This document shows, piece by piece, positions 24,801 to 33,402 of a stretch of DNA of 64,000 nucleotides. How positions within the stretch are numbered: position 1 is the stretch's first letter; each line of letters begins with the position of its first letter. A model generated the notes under the pieces. It saw only the letters and a program-made list of their open reading frames with translations. It was not told the origin of the DNA and did not search any database. The position numbers were made by a program, and so were the translations under genes. Origin of the DNA: Diplolepis rosae (lineage: Eukaryota > Arthropoda > Insecta > Hymenoptera > Diplolepididae); assembly GCA_030998225.1 (NCBI GenBank), contig JAPYXD010000723.1:20186001-20250000 (forward strand), written 5' to 3'.

Positions 24801-26026
24801 CTAAATCTGGCGAATACGGTGGCTGAGCGATGACTTTTGTTCGTGTTTAGCCAAAAATTCAGTCACAATCAGGCCCACAATTCAGGTCTTTCGGTACGAG
24901 TTTGGCGGCGACGCGCTTCATACCCAAAACATGAATTACAATGTGTTGAGTCGATCCATAAGAGATGTTGAGAGCCTTTGCTACCTCTCTAATGCCAACA
25001 CGACGATTTTCGAGCACAATTTTCTTCACTATTTCGATTTTATCGTCGTTAATAGAGGTGGATGGACGACTCGTATGAGGCAAGTTTTTTACGACCTCAC
25101 GACCCTCACTGAATGCTTTATGCCACTCAAATACTTGCATTCTCGATAGAGTAGACTCCCCGAAACACTTCTGCAACATTTCTAATGATTCCGTAGCCGT
25201 AATTCCATTGGAAACACAAAATTTCAAGCAAACTCGTTGTTCAATTTTTTTTCCATAGGAAAAATCACCAGACAAATTTTTCGCGTCGTAAACCAATGGC
25301 TGCCAAACACACACTGATGGGCGTCTCCCGCTCAAACTTGACACGACTGTCGAAGAAAGTGTCACCAACCTAGAAAAAAAACTTTTTACCGGTTTCGTTT
25401 ACGCGCGCGGTTTAACTGGACCAGTCCGGGTCAAATTTCATCAGATATTATATCTATTTGAAAAAATTCCTTAAAAAACGATATTGTGCCCATACTATCT
25501 TAAACTCATTTTTCAAAGATTCTACGATTTGGTTTAAGAGTAACGATTTGATCAACAGGTGGGTTTCATCGATGTGATCTGTCTTCCTTTGTACAAGGTT
25601 CTATCAGAAACCTTCCCCTGGATTATGCCTCTCTATGAAGGAACTCTGGACAACAGGAAACACTGGCAAGACCTTGCAGAGAAGGTCGAGATGGGTCTAA
25701 CCTGGATAGATCGTGACACGATCGAGGAGCCAGTTGAGGAATTTGTCTCGTCAGAACCAAAGGATATAGAATTTACAGTCACAACACTAAACTGCGCTCA
25801 CACAGAAAAGAAAGAAGGATTCACGGACCAGATTCCAGAAACAACAAAGTCCTCTGCTTTGGGGCGATTCGCATCTTTAAGAAAGGGTGGAAGGACATTA
25901 AGTAAAGGAGTGAGAAGTCGTCTCAGCAGATCATTGTACTCTAGAAGTAATTCAGAAGACACACCCAAGGCCAAAGACCTGATTCCCGAAAGGAAAAACA
26001 GGAACAAACTGTGTCTTCTCATTTGA
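9829..26026 (+). CDS. Pde6: cGMP phosphodiesterase, Pde6-like, 11 coding exons
   Basis: Exons: 9829-10133, 14155-14385, 15046-15403, 19330-19499, 19756-19978, 20412-20486, 21017-21055, 22263-22544, 22619-23432, 24141-24331, 25559-26026. Phases agree throughout and give 1,051 residues. The first exon has a good acceptor at 9792, so a 5' non-coding exon lies upstream; the Met at 9829 is the first in frame. Domains: unstructured N-terminus (about 1-180), GAF-A (about 190-350, [13 protein letters not shown] end), GAF-B (about 365-560), and the HD-type catalytic domain (about 610-950) with [10 protein letters not shown] near 690 and [13 protein letters not shown] near 731 supplying metal ligands. 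It ends in CLLI, a CaaX prenylation box. The catalytic domain and CaaX tail match insect PDE6, which hydrolyses cGMP at membranes. PDE5 or PDE11 are the alternatives; PDE11 lacks this tail. Exon 7 is only 39 nt. The introns are heavily invaded by transposons. Confidence 0.93.
10254..11202. mobile_element. Tyrosine-recombinase element with interleaved inverted repeats
   Basis: Lies in Pde6 intron 1. A 32-bp repeat at 10254-10285 returns inverted at 10948-10979 with one mismatch (core ACTACGCGTCTCGTT). A second 42-bp repeat at 10368-10409 returns inverted and identical at 11148-11189. The two pairs are interleaved (A-B-A'-B'), not nested. A third partial copy of the A core, GCGTCTCGTT, lies near 11032. 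A recombinase fragment sits between B and A'. Inverted ends plus internal complementary segments are typical of DIRS-like tyrosine-recombinase retrotransposons. No reverse transcriptase is present, so this would be a deleted copy. Confidence 0.55.
10420..10860 (+). pseudogene. Tyrosine recombinase C-terminal fragment
   Basis: The frame ends at a stop at 10860 and encodes the C-terminal half of a tyrosine recombinase of the DIRS/Crypton kind. It contains [55 protein letters not shown] and [18 protein letters not shown]. The nucleophile Tyr in FYNRAI and the preceding Trp are present. The usual HxxR box reads YSVK, so both catalytic residues are changed, and the N-terminal half with the first Arg is missing. 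It is intact as a reading frame but very unlikely to be active. Confidence 0.65.
11368..12555. mobile_element. 1.2-kb inverted-repeat element nested in family B
   Basis: The first and last roughly 110 bp are inverted copies. The left arm contains TGTGACGAGCGAAAAAGTTA and the right arm its reverse with ACTTTTTCGGTCGTCACA. Other shared words are GGCACAAAC and GTGTACTCTA. The interior consists largely of a diverged repeat of about 130 bp and has no transposase, so it is non-autonomous. Exact ends and target duplication are unclear. Confidence 0.55.
11830..12265. repeat. Diverged ~130-bp tandem repeat, locus 1
   Basis: About three degenerate units share the word order GTAGATCTTTTGAAACAAAC, TTTTCGTATCTCG, and ATAAACAAAAGATATGACTC with ATGAAAAAATG. 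The same units recur at 14480-14650 and 32660-33200. The array forms the core of the inverted-repeat element around it. Confidence 0.5.
13500..13960. mobile_element. Family B foldback relic, locus 2
   Basis: Contains both arms of family B around an AT-only loop. Left arm text (GTGTATTATGAAAGGAAAAA) begins near 13531, and the inverted counterpart TTTTTCTTTCATAATACAC lies near 13885-13905. The TTAA ends are not visible, so the outer parts are eroded. In Pde6 intron 1. Confidence 0.45.
14480..14650. repeat. Diverged ~130-bp repeat, locus 2
   Basis: Slightly more than one unit of the same degenerate repeat as at 11830-12265, recognisable from AAAACAAAAAATTTATGTCT, AAACAATTTTCC, TTTTCGTATCTTGCATAG and AAAAAATGGAATTTT. 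In Pde6 intron 2, about 95 bp after exon 2. Confidence 0.4.
15454..16731. mobile_element. TA-flanked inverted-repeat element, interrupted
   Basis: In Pde6 intron 3. The left end GGGTGGATCAAAAATTTCTG (TA just outside) and a reversed right end, read inward as GAGTGGCTCAAAGTTCTGGA, are imperfect inverted copies. The TA flanks suggest the Tc1/mariner group, but I find no transposase motif. A complete family-B palindrome (15664-16338) was inserted into it later. Confidence 0.5.
15664..16338. mobile_element. Complete palindromic TTAA foldback element (family B)
   Basis: TTAA at 15664-15667 and at 16335-16338 bounds two arms that are inverted copies about the centre near 16001. Arm starts are GGTAGTTGTTGCGCC on the left and, read inward from the right, GGTAGTTGTCGCGCC. 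Pairing continues for roughly 290 bp per arm with few mismatches, leaving a loop at about 15958-16045. This mirror symmetry produces near-identical open frames on the two strands that are not genes. Family B has other, decayed copies at 11214, 13500 and 29690-30668. Confidence 0.8.
16772..17693 (-). mobile_element. Internally deleted mariner, copy 1 (922 bp)
   Basis: TA target duplications flank inverted ends beginning CCATCTGATCAAATTTGACC (right end; the left has a few changes). The minus-strand transposase keeps its HTH half ([20 protein letters not shown], ending at [14 protein letters not shown] and a stop). It jumps directly to the C-terminal part [22 protein letters not shown], ending [14 protein letters not shown]. 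The middle with the first two catalytic Asp residues is gone, so it is non-autonomous. The Cys before DFF is also a stop. In Pde6 intron 3. Copy 2 at 24529-25448 has the same junction. Confidence 0.85.
17707..19235 (-). mobile_element. Decayed mariner split by a GC-rich element
   Basis: Ends TACGAAGGGCGCTCCGAAAG (left) and, read inward from the right, TACAAGGGAGATTCCGAAAG are inverted copies. The minus-strand transposase is of the mariner type with [40 protein letters not shown], then stops and frameshifts, then ARARE-like text. Its HTH part lies on the other side of the insert at 18460-18977, ending QKTVYR before the insert and resuming LNEFNF after it. In Pde6 intron 3, immediately beside the previous mariner. 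Confidence 0.8.
18460..18977. mobile_element. 518-bp GC-rich TIR element, copy 1
   Basis: Terminal inverted repeats CCCAAGTGCGAA / TTCGCACTTGGG. It sits inside a mariner transposase frame. Removing it together with one CA (TG on the coding strand) leaves Arg-Trp-Leu-Asn in frame, so the target duplication is 2 bp (CA at 18458-18459 and 18978-18979). The body is markedly GC-rich against its surroundings, repeats words such as TGGCCCA and CGGCC, and contains two related units of about 55 bp (around 18648 and 18725). Long frames on both strands are composition artefacts; no transposase is visible. Nearly identical to the copy at 29837-30353, so it moved fairly recently. Confidence 0.85.
20037..20391. 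mobile_element. 347-bp TTAA foldback element
   Basis: TTAA at 20037-20040 and 20388-20391 bounds inverted arms beginning GGGCATGTGATGCTTGGGAA (left) and, read inward from the right, GGGCATGTGATACTTGGGAA. Pairing extends for roughly 160 bp per arm (for example TTTGTGTCCAAAGTACATAA) with a short loop. It fills most of Pde6 intron 5, only 20 bp from exon 6. A lone right end of the same family (ATCACATGCCCTTAA) lies near 34200. Confidence 0.85.
21088..22212 (-). mobile_element. Mariner with foreign middle segment (1,125 bp)
   Basis: TA duplications flank ends TTGGGTTGGCAACAAAGTCA (left) and, read inward from the right, TTGGGCTGGCAACAAAGTCA. On the minus strand the transposase begins with an HTH piece ([20 protein letters not shown], then [10 protein letters not shown]). 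It later contains [52 protein letters not shown] and [20 protein letters not shown]. Between about 21585 and 21845 the expected transposase is replaced by GC-richer unrelated DNA. It fills Pde6 intron 7; exon 7 ends 32 bp before it and exon 8 starts 50 bp after it. Not functional. Confidence 0.85.
24529..25448 (-). mobile_element. Internally deleted mariner, copy 2 (920 bp)
   Basis: Same structure as the copy at 16772-17693. Ends begin CCGTCTGATCAAATTTGACC (left), the HTH half again stops at LNCGPDCD, and the sequence jumps to the PPYSPDLAP segment and the same C-terminus. Identical deletion junctions mean both derive from one deleted parent and were mobilised in trans by an active transposase. 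Same orientation as copy 1, in Pde6 intron 10. Confidence 0.85.
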
Positions 26027-26600
26027 CGGCTGACTACAACTACTTTGGAAAGTATACCTGAGTGATCGGTAATAGTAAAGACAACATTAGTTGTTGATTA
26101 CGTCAATAGTCCCTCTTGGCTTCAGAGCTGAGAAGAGGCGAAAGGTCTGGCGTTGATAGCGGCCTTCTGGAAAAGAAGTTTTGACCAGGCTTAAAGTTTT
26201 GGCAACTTTAAGAGGTTGATGGTGTACAAATTTTGCTGTATAAACAGCAGATAACTGGCCGAAAAGGCATTGACAGTTCATGTCCGGTCCAATAGGGCGG
26301 AAGCTCAAATATAGTTGGTTATGAGAAGCTGCATTGTTATGGCTGGAGGAGTGAAGCACGTTGAAATATCTGAAACTTTGAAGCAAATTAAAAAATCAAA
26401 CATAATTAAGAAACCTATTTTTGTCGTTACGATCGGATTTCTAGGTGTTTTATGTCTCCAGACAAGAGCAAAGTCAGTATATTAAAAAAGGCGTAGTATA
26501 TTAGTCAGTGGCTAAAAGGTTAGACTGTGAATTAAAGTCACCTTCTAACATTGCTCAGGATAGCGACAGAAAAGATGATGCAAGTCAATAAAATTGCAAA
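26027..26600 (+). other. Probable 3' UTR of Pde6
   Basis: Follows the Pde6 stop codon directly. An AATAAA poly(A) signal lies at 26587-26592 (GTCAATAAAATT), the first good one after the stop. The composition is less AT-rich than the DNA beyond. An antisense open frame at 26386-26087 has no recognisable content and is ignored. Confidence 0.5.
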
Positions 26601-29218
26601 AATAGAAAACCCAGATGAGGGGGTTCGCCACTTTGAAGTTAAAAAAATCTTTTTTTCTTGCATTTTCTTGAAATTTAATGTCTTAAGAATAGTTTGAGCC
26701 AAACTAGACATCAAAACTGGCTAAATTATAGAGATTTTATAAGGCGGGGTACTTTGTTTCGAAATGTTCAATAAATATCAATAAGCAGGTAAAAATCTTA
26801 TGTAATTCATAATAAAGCAATCTAATTATAAAGTAAATGTATAGAAAATTTTCGGCAACATTAGTCAGTCTTCATGCCAAGCACATTAGGAGGAGTAGAT
26901 CAGATTCTCATATGTTTGCCTCAAAACTGTGTTTTTCTACACGGTGTGCATGATATCTTAAAAACTAAAGATCTGATTAACTTAAAATTTAATGTAAATA
27001 TTCTTAATAAGATTACATTCTACGTGTTGTAGATTTTTTCGTTATGACAAACTATTTGTTTATAATAAATCGTTAACATTCGTTTTTTGTAAACTGAAGA
27101 TGAAACTCAATTTTAAGTTGATCTTATTTCTCCAATTTATATTTCAAATTTCTGCGTCAGTTTGTAGTTATTATATCTGTTAGAAAATATTTGATTTTTT
27201 CATTCCAGATAACCCCAACTCCTGGAATCATGCATATCGTCTGCGCAGAGAATAGCCGCAGAGTTTTGCGGAAAAGCACACGGCTGGTTCATTTTCAAAA
27301 ATTTGTTTATATTATTTTATCAAAAAATTGTTATAAACATGTTATGTAGGTAGATAGTATATAAAGTTTTTCCAGCCAGTGGTTTCATTAAACAAATTTT
27401 TGAATTTCAATCTATTTTCTAGTAGCTTAGGGCTTAGGGTGGCGTACCCCCTTAGGGTCAGGGAAGAAAACATAAAGTACGATGAAATTGATCGCGATGA
27501 GATAAGTTGAATTTTTGACAATCTTTTTGTATAATTTGAATATATTGTAAGGAACAAAAAAGAGGGTGAGTCGTTTGAATGCAACGTTTGAAATAATAAA
27601 CCTTTAAAAATCTAAATGATAAATCTGTAAAGTAGTGAGTAAGTTGGATTGATCGATTCTTGATCTCGCAAAATCTAAGAAAACGTTCTTTTTCACCACT
27701 ACCTGTTGTCTTAATACCTTAGTTTCTTTGTACGATGTGAAATGTGAAAATTCATAGATAATGAAGAAAAAGAATCATTTGGATTAACTTCTCGAAGTGA
27801 GAAGTAGTAATTGTTTTTTATTCAAAAGTTTGAAGCAACTTAAAGTAAAGTAAGATCATAAAGATGTTTGTACTAACAATAAGTGAAATAAAATGCTGCA
27901 TTTTTATTTTCAAAAGGCCAAGTTAGTAGACTCATTTGGCTCTTTTTCTTTGTTCAAAAAAGTGATTTTTGATAAGAACTACAATGCAACATCAGCAATT
28001 ATGAACGTTGCTCTCTAAAGAAGATTCTCTGTAGTGTGAAAAACTTTTGGTCTTTGTTCGTCAGAAATGCAATTACATTGTTGAAATAGCAATGTTAATC
28101 AATAAAAACATTTTTAAGACTCAATTTTCTATAATGTACTAATATGTTAACTTTAACCCTACATTATTTATCAATCTCTGAAAACGAAAAAAATGAAAAT
28201 TGAAGATTTGTTTTTCTGTAAATTTCAATTGATGATAATAGTTTATTCTATCTAATTAAATTAAATTTCTGCTATTCATAGTAAATATACTTCAAAATAA
28301 ATTGTAAGATTTTTCAATTTGTTGTGTCATTTCAACAGTTAAATAATATTTAAAGAATTTTAAAATCCTTCTGTGGAAAAAAAGACGCTTTCGACTGCGC
28401 TGGGATTCAAAATTTCAAACTTACCCAATTAATTTAAATAATATATTTATAAATAATTATATAAAATAAAATTAAAATTATTGTTATTAATTTGAAGATT
28501 TTTATAATTAATTATTAGATTATTTCAAATTCTAAAGAATTTATTTGTATTATTTGCAATATAAGAGTTTTAAATTGTCTACGAGGACACCCGTCGACAA
28601 CGTAGTGATCCTCTGATAATGTAGGCAGTGATAAAAATTTCAAACTCAACTAATCAATTTGAAATCATTAGATTATTTATTGCTATTTAAGACAATATGA
28701 ATAAAAATTCAAAAACCAAATATAGCTATAATAAATAATATGGCTTTGAGAATAAAAATTGGAGGTTATATTTTTACGTTTTCTGTTGCAAGCAAACTTA
28801 ATTTTATTTTTCCTTTAATCATTATACTTGCAGAAAACTTTAGAGCAATTTAATGCTTCTAAAAATTTATTGGACTAGTCGGTCAATTTGTTTGTCAAAG
28901 AAAAACAAGTAGAATTGAAACACTTACTAGGTTTAAATTCTCCTATGCTTTACAGTTCCATTTTGGTCCCATTGGCTTTTTTATCACTCTGCTGCTTTTA
29001 AAAATTTTGACTTTACAATGATTTTACAATAATCAAAAAACATTTACATTTCACTGGTACATGTAAGTATAAGTTACAAATTTAAAAAAATCTTTTGAAG
29101 ATGATTATTAGTCAGTATGTTCTTTGTCGGTTTGAAAATACAATTGAATTTTGAACTTACAGAGGAAAAAATTATATCGAATAGTCGAAAAGCTCAAGGC
29201 GCGAAAAAATTGGAAGGG
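26601..29218. other. AT-rich intergenic DNA, no gene
   Basis: No recognisable protein or RNA gene. One short item stands out: 28375-28410 shares about 35 bp (AAAAAAGACGCTTTCGACTG and onward) with the tRNA-like element at 52500-52577, and so is a fragment of the same SINE. Confidence 0.5.
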
Positions 29219-29410
29219 TGTACTTTGGACCGAATATCGATTCTCCAAAGCATTAATTCTCCCAGGCGCAGTGAACTTCACGCTGGAAATCCTAAGAATT
29301 TTTAGGCGCCTTTCTTGTGAATTTAGAGTTCTGAGTCTGAGTCGGTTATATTACATTGAGAACGGTAACGAGAATGAGAATATTACCGAGAATATAACCG
29401 GCAGATAAAT
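29219..29410. repeat. Dispersed repeat D, uninterrupted copy
   Basis: Shares, in inverted orientation, the run from TTCTCCAAAGCATTAATTCT through CACGCTGGAAAT and onward to AATATAACCG with 31260-31421. It also shares GTGTACTTTGGACCG with 32050-32070. It represents the related site without the 621-bp palindrome that lies in the other copy. Confidence 0.65.
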
Positions 29411-29689
29411 TCTCTTAGAATCTATGAGAATTTTCTCATTTTGAGTTTTTAAATGTTTTAAACAATCAGAATCAATTATTTATTGCGTATAAAATTATAG
29501 TTCAATATTTCAAACATATTCTAATCATAATAAAAATCATATAAATATATATTTGAAGGGAGTAATATAGAAATTTCATGATTATATGTTTTATATACCT
29601 TATAAAAATGTTTTTCTTAGCAAAAGCAATAATGGAATTTTTCCAATTTTTGTATTCAAACTTTAACCTAGTGCACTGTGCAAGAAAAA

Positions 29690-30668
29690 AATTATTGGAT
29701 TTCCATGAATAATGGCTTATTCTTTTGGGGAAAAGATTCTCTATAACTCTACTGTTTCCAATTTTAAAAGTACAGTTTGCTGTTATTAAAAGCGTTGAAG
29801 CAATTTTTCAAAAAGAATTTTTTTTCAAAATAGCTACCCAAGTGCGAAATTAGATACGGCCCAACACTGGCCCAGCATCGCCAAAAATTTGCCGAAAATC
29901 GGCTGCCAATATCGTGCCGTTGCTGGAATGATAACTCCGGTATGCACTTGGCGGCCAATGCTGGCCCAAACTCTGGCCGCCAGCACTTGTTTTCGGCACA
30001 GCAACGGGCCAATGCTGTGCCGAACTCTGGTTTTCTCACTTCCAGGATGGTTTGCGGTGGTAAAAGTGACACATGGCCCAGTAAGTGCCATCCATGAGCC
30101 CGACTCTGGCTCTTCTACTTTCAGAACTGGATGCCATAGAAAAAATGACAATCGGCTTGGTATAGTGTCGATACTGGGCCAAGTTTCGGCTGAAGGTCGG
30201 TAAATTTAAACAGTCGAAAAAGACCGCCGTCGTCGGCCCAGCACTTGACCGATGCAAACAGTGACACTGGCCCAATAACAATGGCCGACTCTTGGCTGCC
30301 GAGATTGGGCCAATATTGTGCCGTATTATCACCTTCGGCAATTCGCACTTGGGTATATTTGAAGATTTTCCACTTATTTTCACACTGGGAAACAGTAGGG
30401 TTATAGAGAATATTTTCCCTGGTAAAATAGGCCATGATTTATGAAAATTCAATTATTTTCTAAAAATTGATAAGAAGGTTTAGTAAGGAAAGATTATATT
30501 ACAACAAATAATGTTAAAAGTATTATTTTTCGTAATTTTTAAATTTTCTAAATAAGAAATAATTTTTTCTGTTTCATATGAAACGACTAATGATATTATT
30601 TCAAGTCTCAAAATCATAAAAGAACTTTTTTCTTCAGAGACCTATTTCTTGGCACAACAACTACCTTA
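29690..30668. mobile_element. Family B foldback copy carrying the GC-rich element
   Basis: The right end is AACAACTACCTTAA near 30655-30668, the family-B terminus with TTAA. The inner arms pair across the insert: TCTCTATAACTCTACTGTTTCC near 29731-29760 against GGAAACAGTAGGGTTATAGA near 30389-30410. The left outer arm is eroded, so the left boundary is approximate. The 517-bp element at 29837-30353 is inserted in the loop. Confidence 0.6.
29837..30353. mobile_element. 517-bp GC-rich TIR element, copy 2
   Basis: Begins CCCAAGTGCGAAATTAG and ends ATTCGCACTTGGG, flanked by TA on both sides (29835-29836 and 30354-30355), again a 2-bp target duplication. It lies in the same orientation as copy 1 and differs from it at only a few per cent of positions, mostly single-base changes. 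The two copies therefore share a recent source. No coding capacity recognised. Confidence 0.85.
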
Positions 30669-31259
30669 ATGATAATATGTTAGCCTCATATTTTTCGACA
30701 ACGATGGGTACATACTTAGGAATAGGTAGAGAATAGGTATAAGTGATATCAATATTTTTTTACTAAAGTTGCATTCTCAAAAGTTTTTATACTACGATTT
30801 AAGCGTTTATGAAGGTCAAATGTTAAATTTTTTTTTTTAATGTAGCTTAAGCTATATTACTCTATATTTTATATGCTAGGTCCAGAAAGTTGAACAGTAT
30901 TGAGGAAAATGAAAACAAAAGGCTGAAAATGATTACTAAGATTCTCAAGCTCATTAAAGTAATGTGTTTTACATAATTAAAATATAATAATGTTCTATTT
31001 TGTTCTAATAAAAATTGTTTAAAGAATTTCATGCAAATAAGACGCTTAATTTACTGAAGAAATTCAAAGTGAACATAACCTAAAATTTCAACGGTGAAAA
31101 GTTTTAATATCTTGAGAGCAACACAATTTCAAGGTTCTTTTTCATTTCAAACGCATGTACACAATCAAATGCCTCTTATTTAATTACAAACATATTTTCA
31201 AAATTGATAAGTACACATAAATTGATATTTAAAACATAAATTCTCCAAATTCTCTTTAT
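30669..31259. other. AT-rich DNA, nothing recognised
   Basis: No gene, RNA or inverted repeat that I can support. Between the end of the family-B copy and the second copy of repeat D. Confidence 0.5.
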
Positions 31260-31421
31260 ATTCTTTAAATTCTGTAATATTCTCGGTTATATTCCATCAA
31301 CTTAAATTCTCGAGAATTTAAGAACTCTATGTGAATTATAATGCGCGCCTGAAAATTCTTAGAATTTCCAGCGTGAAGTTCACTGCGCTGACTGCGCCTG
31401 GGAGAATTAATGCTTTGGAGA
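31260..31421. repeat. Dispersed repeat D, inverted copy
   Basis: Reverse-oriented relative of 29219-29410, with the same TGCGCCTGGGAGAATTAATG core. It carries an extra local duplication (CACTGCGCTGACTGCGCC instead of one CACTGCGCC). It directly abuts the palindrome on its right; the rest of the repeat (GGTCCAAAGTACACC) continues on the far side near 32050. Confidence 0.6.
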
Positions 31422-32042
31422 ATTGAGATAACCAAGTTGACGTCACAGGCCATGTGGTAGGGATAGACTGTAGGTAAGGTTGGTCTTGGACGAAAGAAAT
31501 ATATGGGAATCGTTGGGAAATTGATGAAACAAAATTTTCCAGCGTAAAAGTAAGTCATAAATTTATTAATAATTATATTTTTCAAGTGCAAAATTCATTT
31601 CCGCTTATTTTGTGTACCTACTTGTCGCTTGTCATTCTTTTAATTTTTTAATATAAAATAAAATGTCATAAATTTGTAGGTTATGATAACCGTTTGTTTT
31701 GAAGGATTTGAAGAATGTGTTGAAAACGAGAACATGCTTATCGATACATTCTTCAAATCTTTCAAAACAAACGGTCATCATAACCTACAAATTTATGACA
31801 TTTTATTTTATATTAAAAAATTAAAAGAATTACAAGTGACAAGTAGGTACTCAAAATAGGCGGAAATGAATTTTGCACTTGAAAAATATAATTATTAATA
31901 AATTTATGACTTACTTTTACGCTGGAAAATTTTGTTTCATCAATTTCCCAACGATTCCCATATATTTCTTTCATCCAAGACCAACCTTACCTACAGTCTA
32001 TCCCTACCACATGGCCTGTGACGTCAAGTTGGTTATCTCAAT
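31422..32042. mobile_element. 621-bp near-perfect palindrome (foldback element)
   Basis: Arms 31422-31718 and 31746-32042 (297 bp each) are inverted copies with only a handful of differences, around a 27-bp spacer. The outer ends are ATTGAGATAACC and GGTTATCTCAAT. Both arms read MHLKNIIINKFMTYFYAGKF on opposite strands, which is a consequence of the symmetry, not a gene. Comparison with 29219-29290 shows it is an insertion into repeat D, probably with a short (about 3-bp, ATT) target duplication. The high arm identity implies recent origin or ongoing gene conversion between arms. Confidence 0.8.
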
Positions 32043-32074
32043 CGGCATACGGTCCAAAGTACACCAAAGATATT

Positions 32075-32400
32075 ATAAACCTAGATGCGGCGAGTGGCCT
32101 CGGAGTGGGAGAACGATATATATAGAACATCACTCTTTCTTGGGTATCGAGGTGCTGCCCTCTTCACAACTTTTAGCCGTTTCCATGGCGACGCGTGTTT
32201 CTCGCAGTGTCTTCTGAATTCGAAAACACGGAGATGCTCGAAAATCTTCGGGAGACTTCGGCTCTCTCCTTATATCGTCTATATATAGCATATACGAAAT
32301 AAAGTAAAAGCAAGCGTTCCCTAACTTTCTGAGTTTCTACGATTTCTTCGATTCGAAGTCTCATGCATCTCGTCGTCTGCTCGCCCGGCGACTTCTGTTT
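32075..32400. other. GC-richer block, possible solo LTR or promoter
   Basis: Less AT-rich than its surroundings, with TATATATAG near 32118, a second TATA-like TATATATAG near 32280, an AATAAAG-like motif near 32299, and CG-rich text to about 32395. The combination resembles an LTR, but I found neither a matching second copy nor clear TG...CA ends. No protein family is recognisable in it. Confidence 0.3.
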
Positions 32401-32659
32401 ACAAAATTTGACAGCTTACAAATTTTGTAAAAAGTCTTAAATAATGTTGATGACGTGACATAAATTTGATGAATTTCAGGAAATGTTAAATAATTCTTTC
32501 GAGTGTGTGATCTGCAAAGACTATTTATTCGATACTATTTGTTTGTAGAATTTAAATGCAGAATTTGAGGTTAGGTTCATAACCTGTTGTATTCAAGTAG
32601 TTTTATTTTTTAACTTTCTTTGATTTTACTCAATTGATTTTGAAAAATCAAAACATAAA

Positions 32660-33200
32660 ATATACATCCTGTCCCGAAATGCCTTAATGAGAATTTGTAG
32701 ACTTCATTCAGACAAACAATTTTCCATCCAAACGTTTTTTTGTATCTCACATATTTTGTCTAAAAAATGGAATTTTCGAATTTTAATCGTATTTTTTGGA
32801 ATTGAAACGAAAAATATGTTTCATTAGAAACTGTATAAGACAAAATTTGTAGATCTTTTTGAAACGAACAATTTTGTATTCTTACGTTTTTTTCGTATTT
32901 CACGTATTATTGTTAAAAAATTGAATTTTGGATTTTCAATAGTTTTTTTTAAATTAAAAAGAAAAATATGCATCTTATGGAAAAATGTTACAATTTAAAT
33001 TTGTAGGTCTTTATGTAGTAAATAATTCTTGTATTATAACGTTTTTTCGTATCTCGTATAATTTAACTGGAAAATGGAATTTTGATATTGACTTTTTTTT
33101 AATTTGAATATGCTGTAAAATTTCTAATTTTGATTTAATAAAAAAATGTTATCAGGATAATTTGTAGAGATTTATGAGCACTATCAAAAACCAGTATTGA
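32660..33200. repeat. Diverged ~130-bp tandem repeat, locus 3
   Basis: About four degenerate units with the recurring words AATTTGTAGATCTTTTTGAA, ACGTTTTTTTCGTAT and AAAAAATGGAATTTT. It is the same unit as at 11830-12265 and 14480-14650. A short (GACA)n/(GATA)n tract follows at about 33380-33402. Confidence 0.5.
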
Positions 33201-33402
33201 AATTTTTGATTTTTTCAAAAAGTTATTTTCAAAAACACAAAACTAGTGCTCAATCCCTCAATTTTGATTGGATGTGGCTGGTTAACGAACTTGTCCTTAC
33301 TTTTTCGGCTCCGATAATGTGTGCCAAAGCACAATTCAATCTGATAATTCTATCGAGAGTTATGCCGCACACGACCTACAGACAGATAGACAGACAGACA
33401 CT

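Noticed and set aside
9829..26026. PDE11 or PDE5 identity for the phosphodiesterase
   Set aside because: Both share the GAF-GAF-catalytic plan, but the CaaX end and the C-terminal tail agree with insect PDE6. The choice rests on remembered family features, not on an alignment.
27425..27470. TTAGGG-like words (CTTAGGGCTTAGGGTGG), telomere-like
   Set aside because: Only two or three imperfect repeats, no array, and the usual insect repeat is TTAGG.
33380..33402. (GACA)n/(GATA)n tract as a notable locus
   Set aside because: A short imperfect microsatellite without further context; mentioned only as part of the adjoining repeat.
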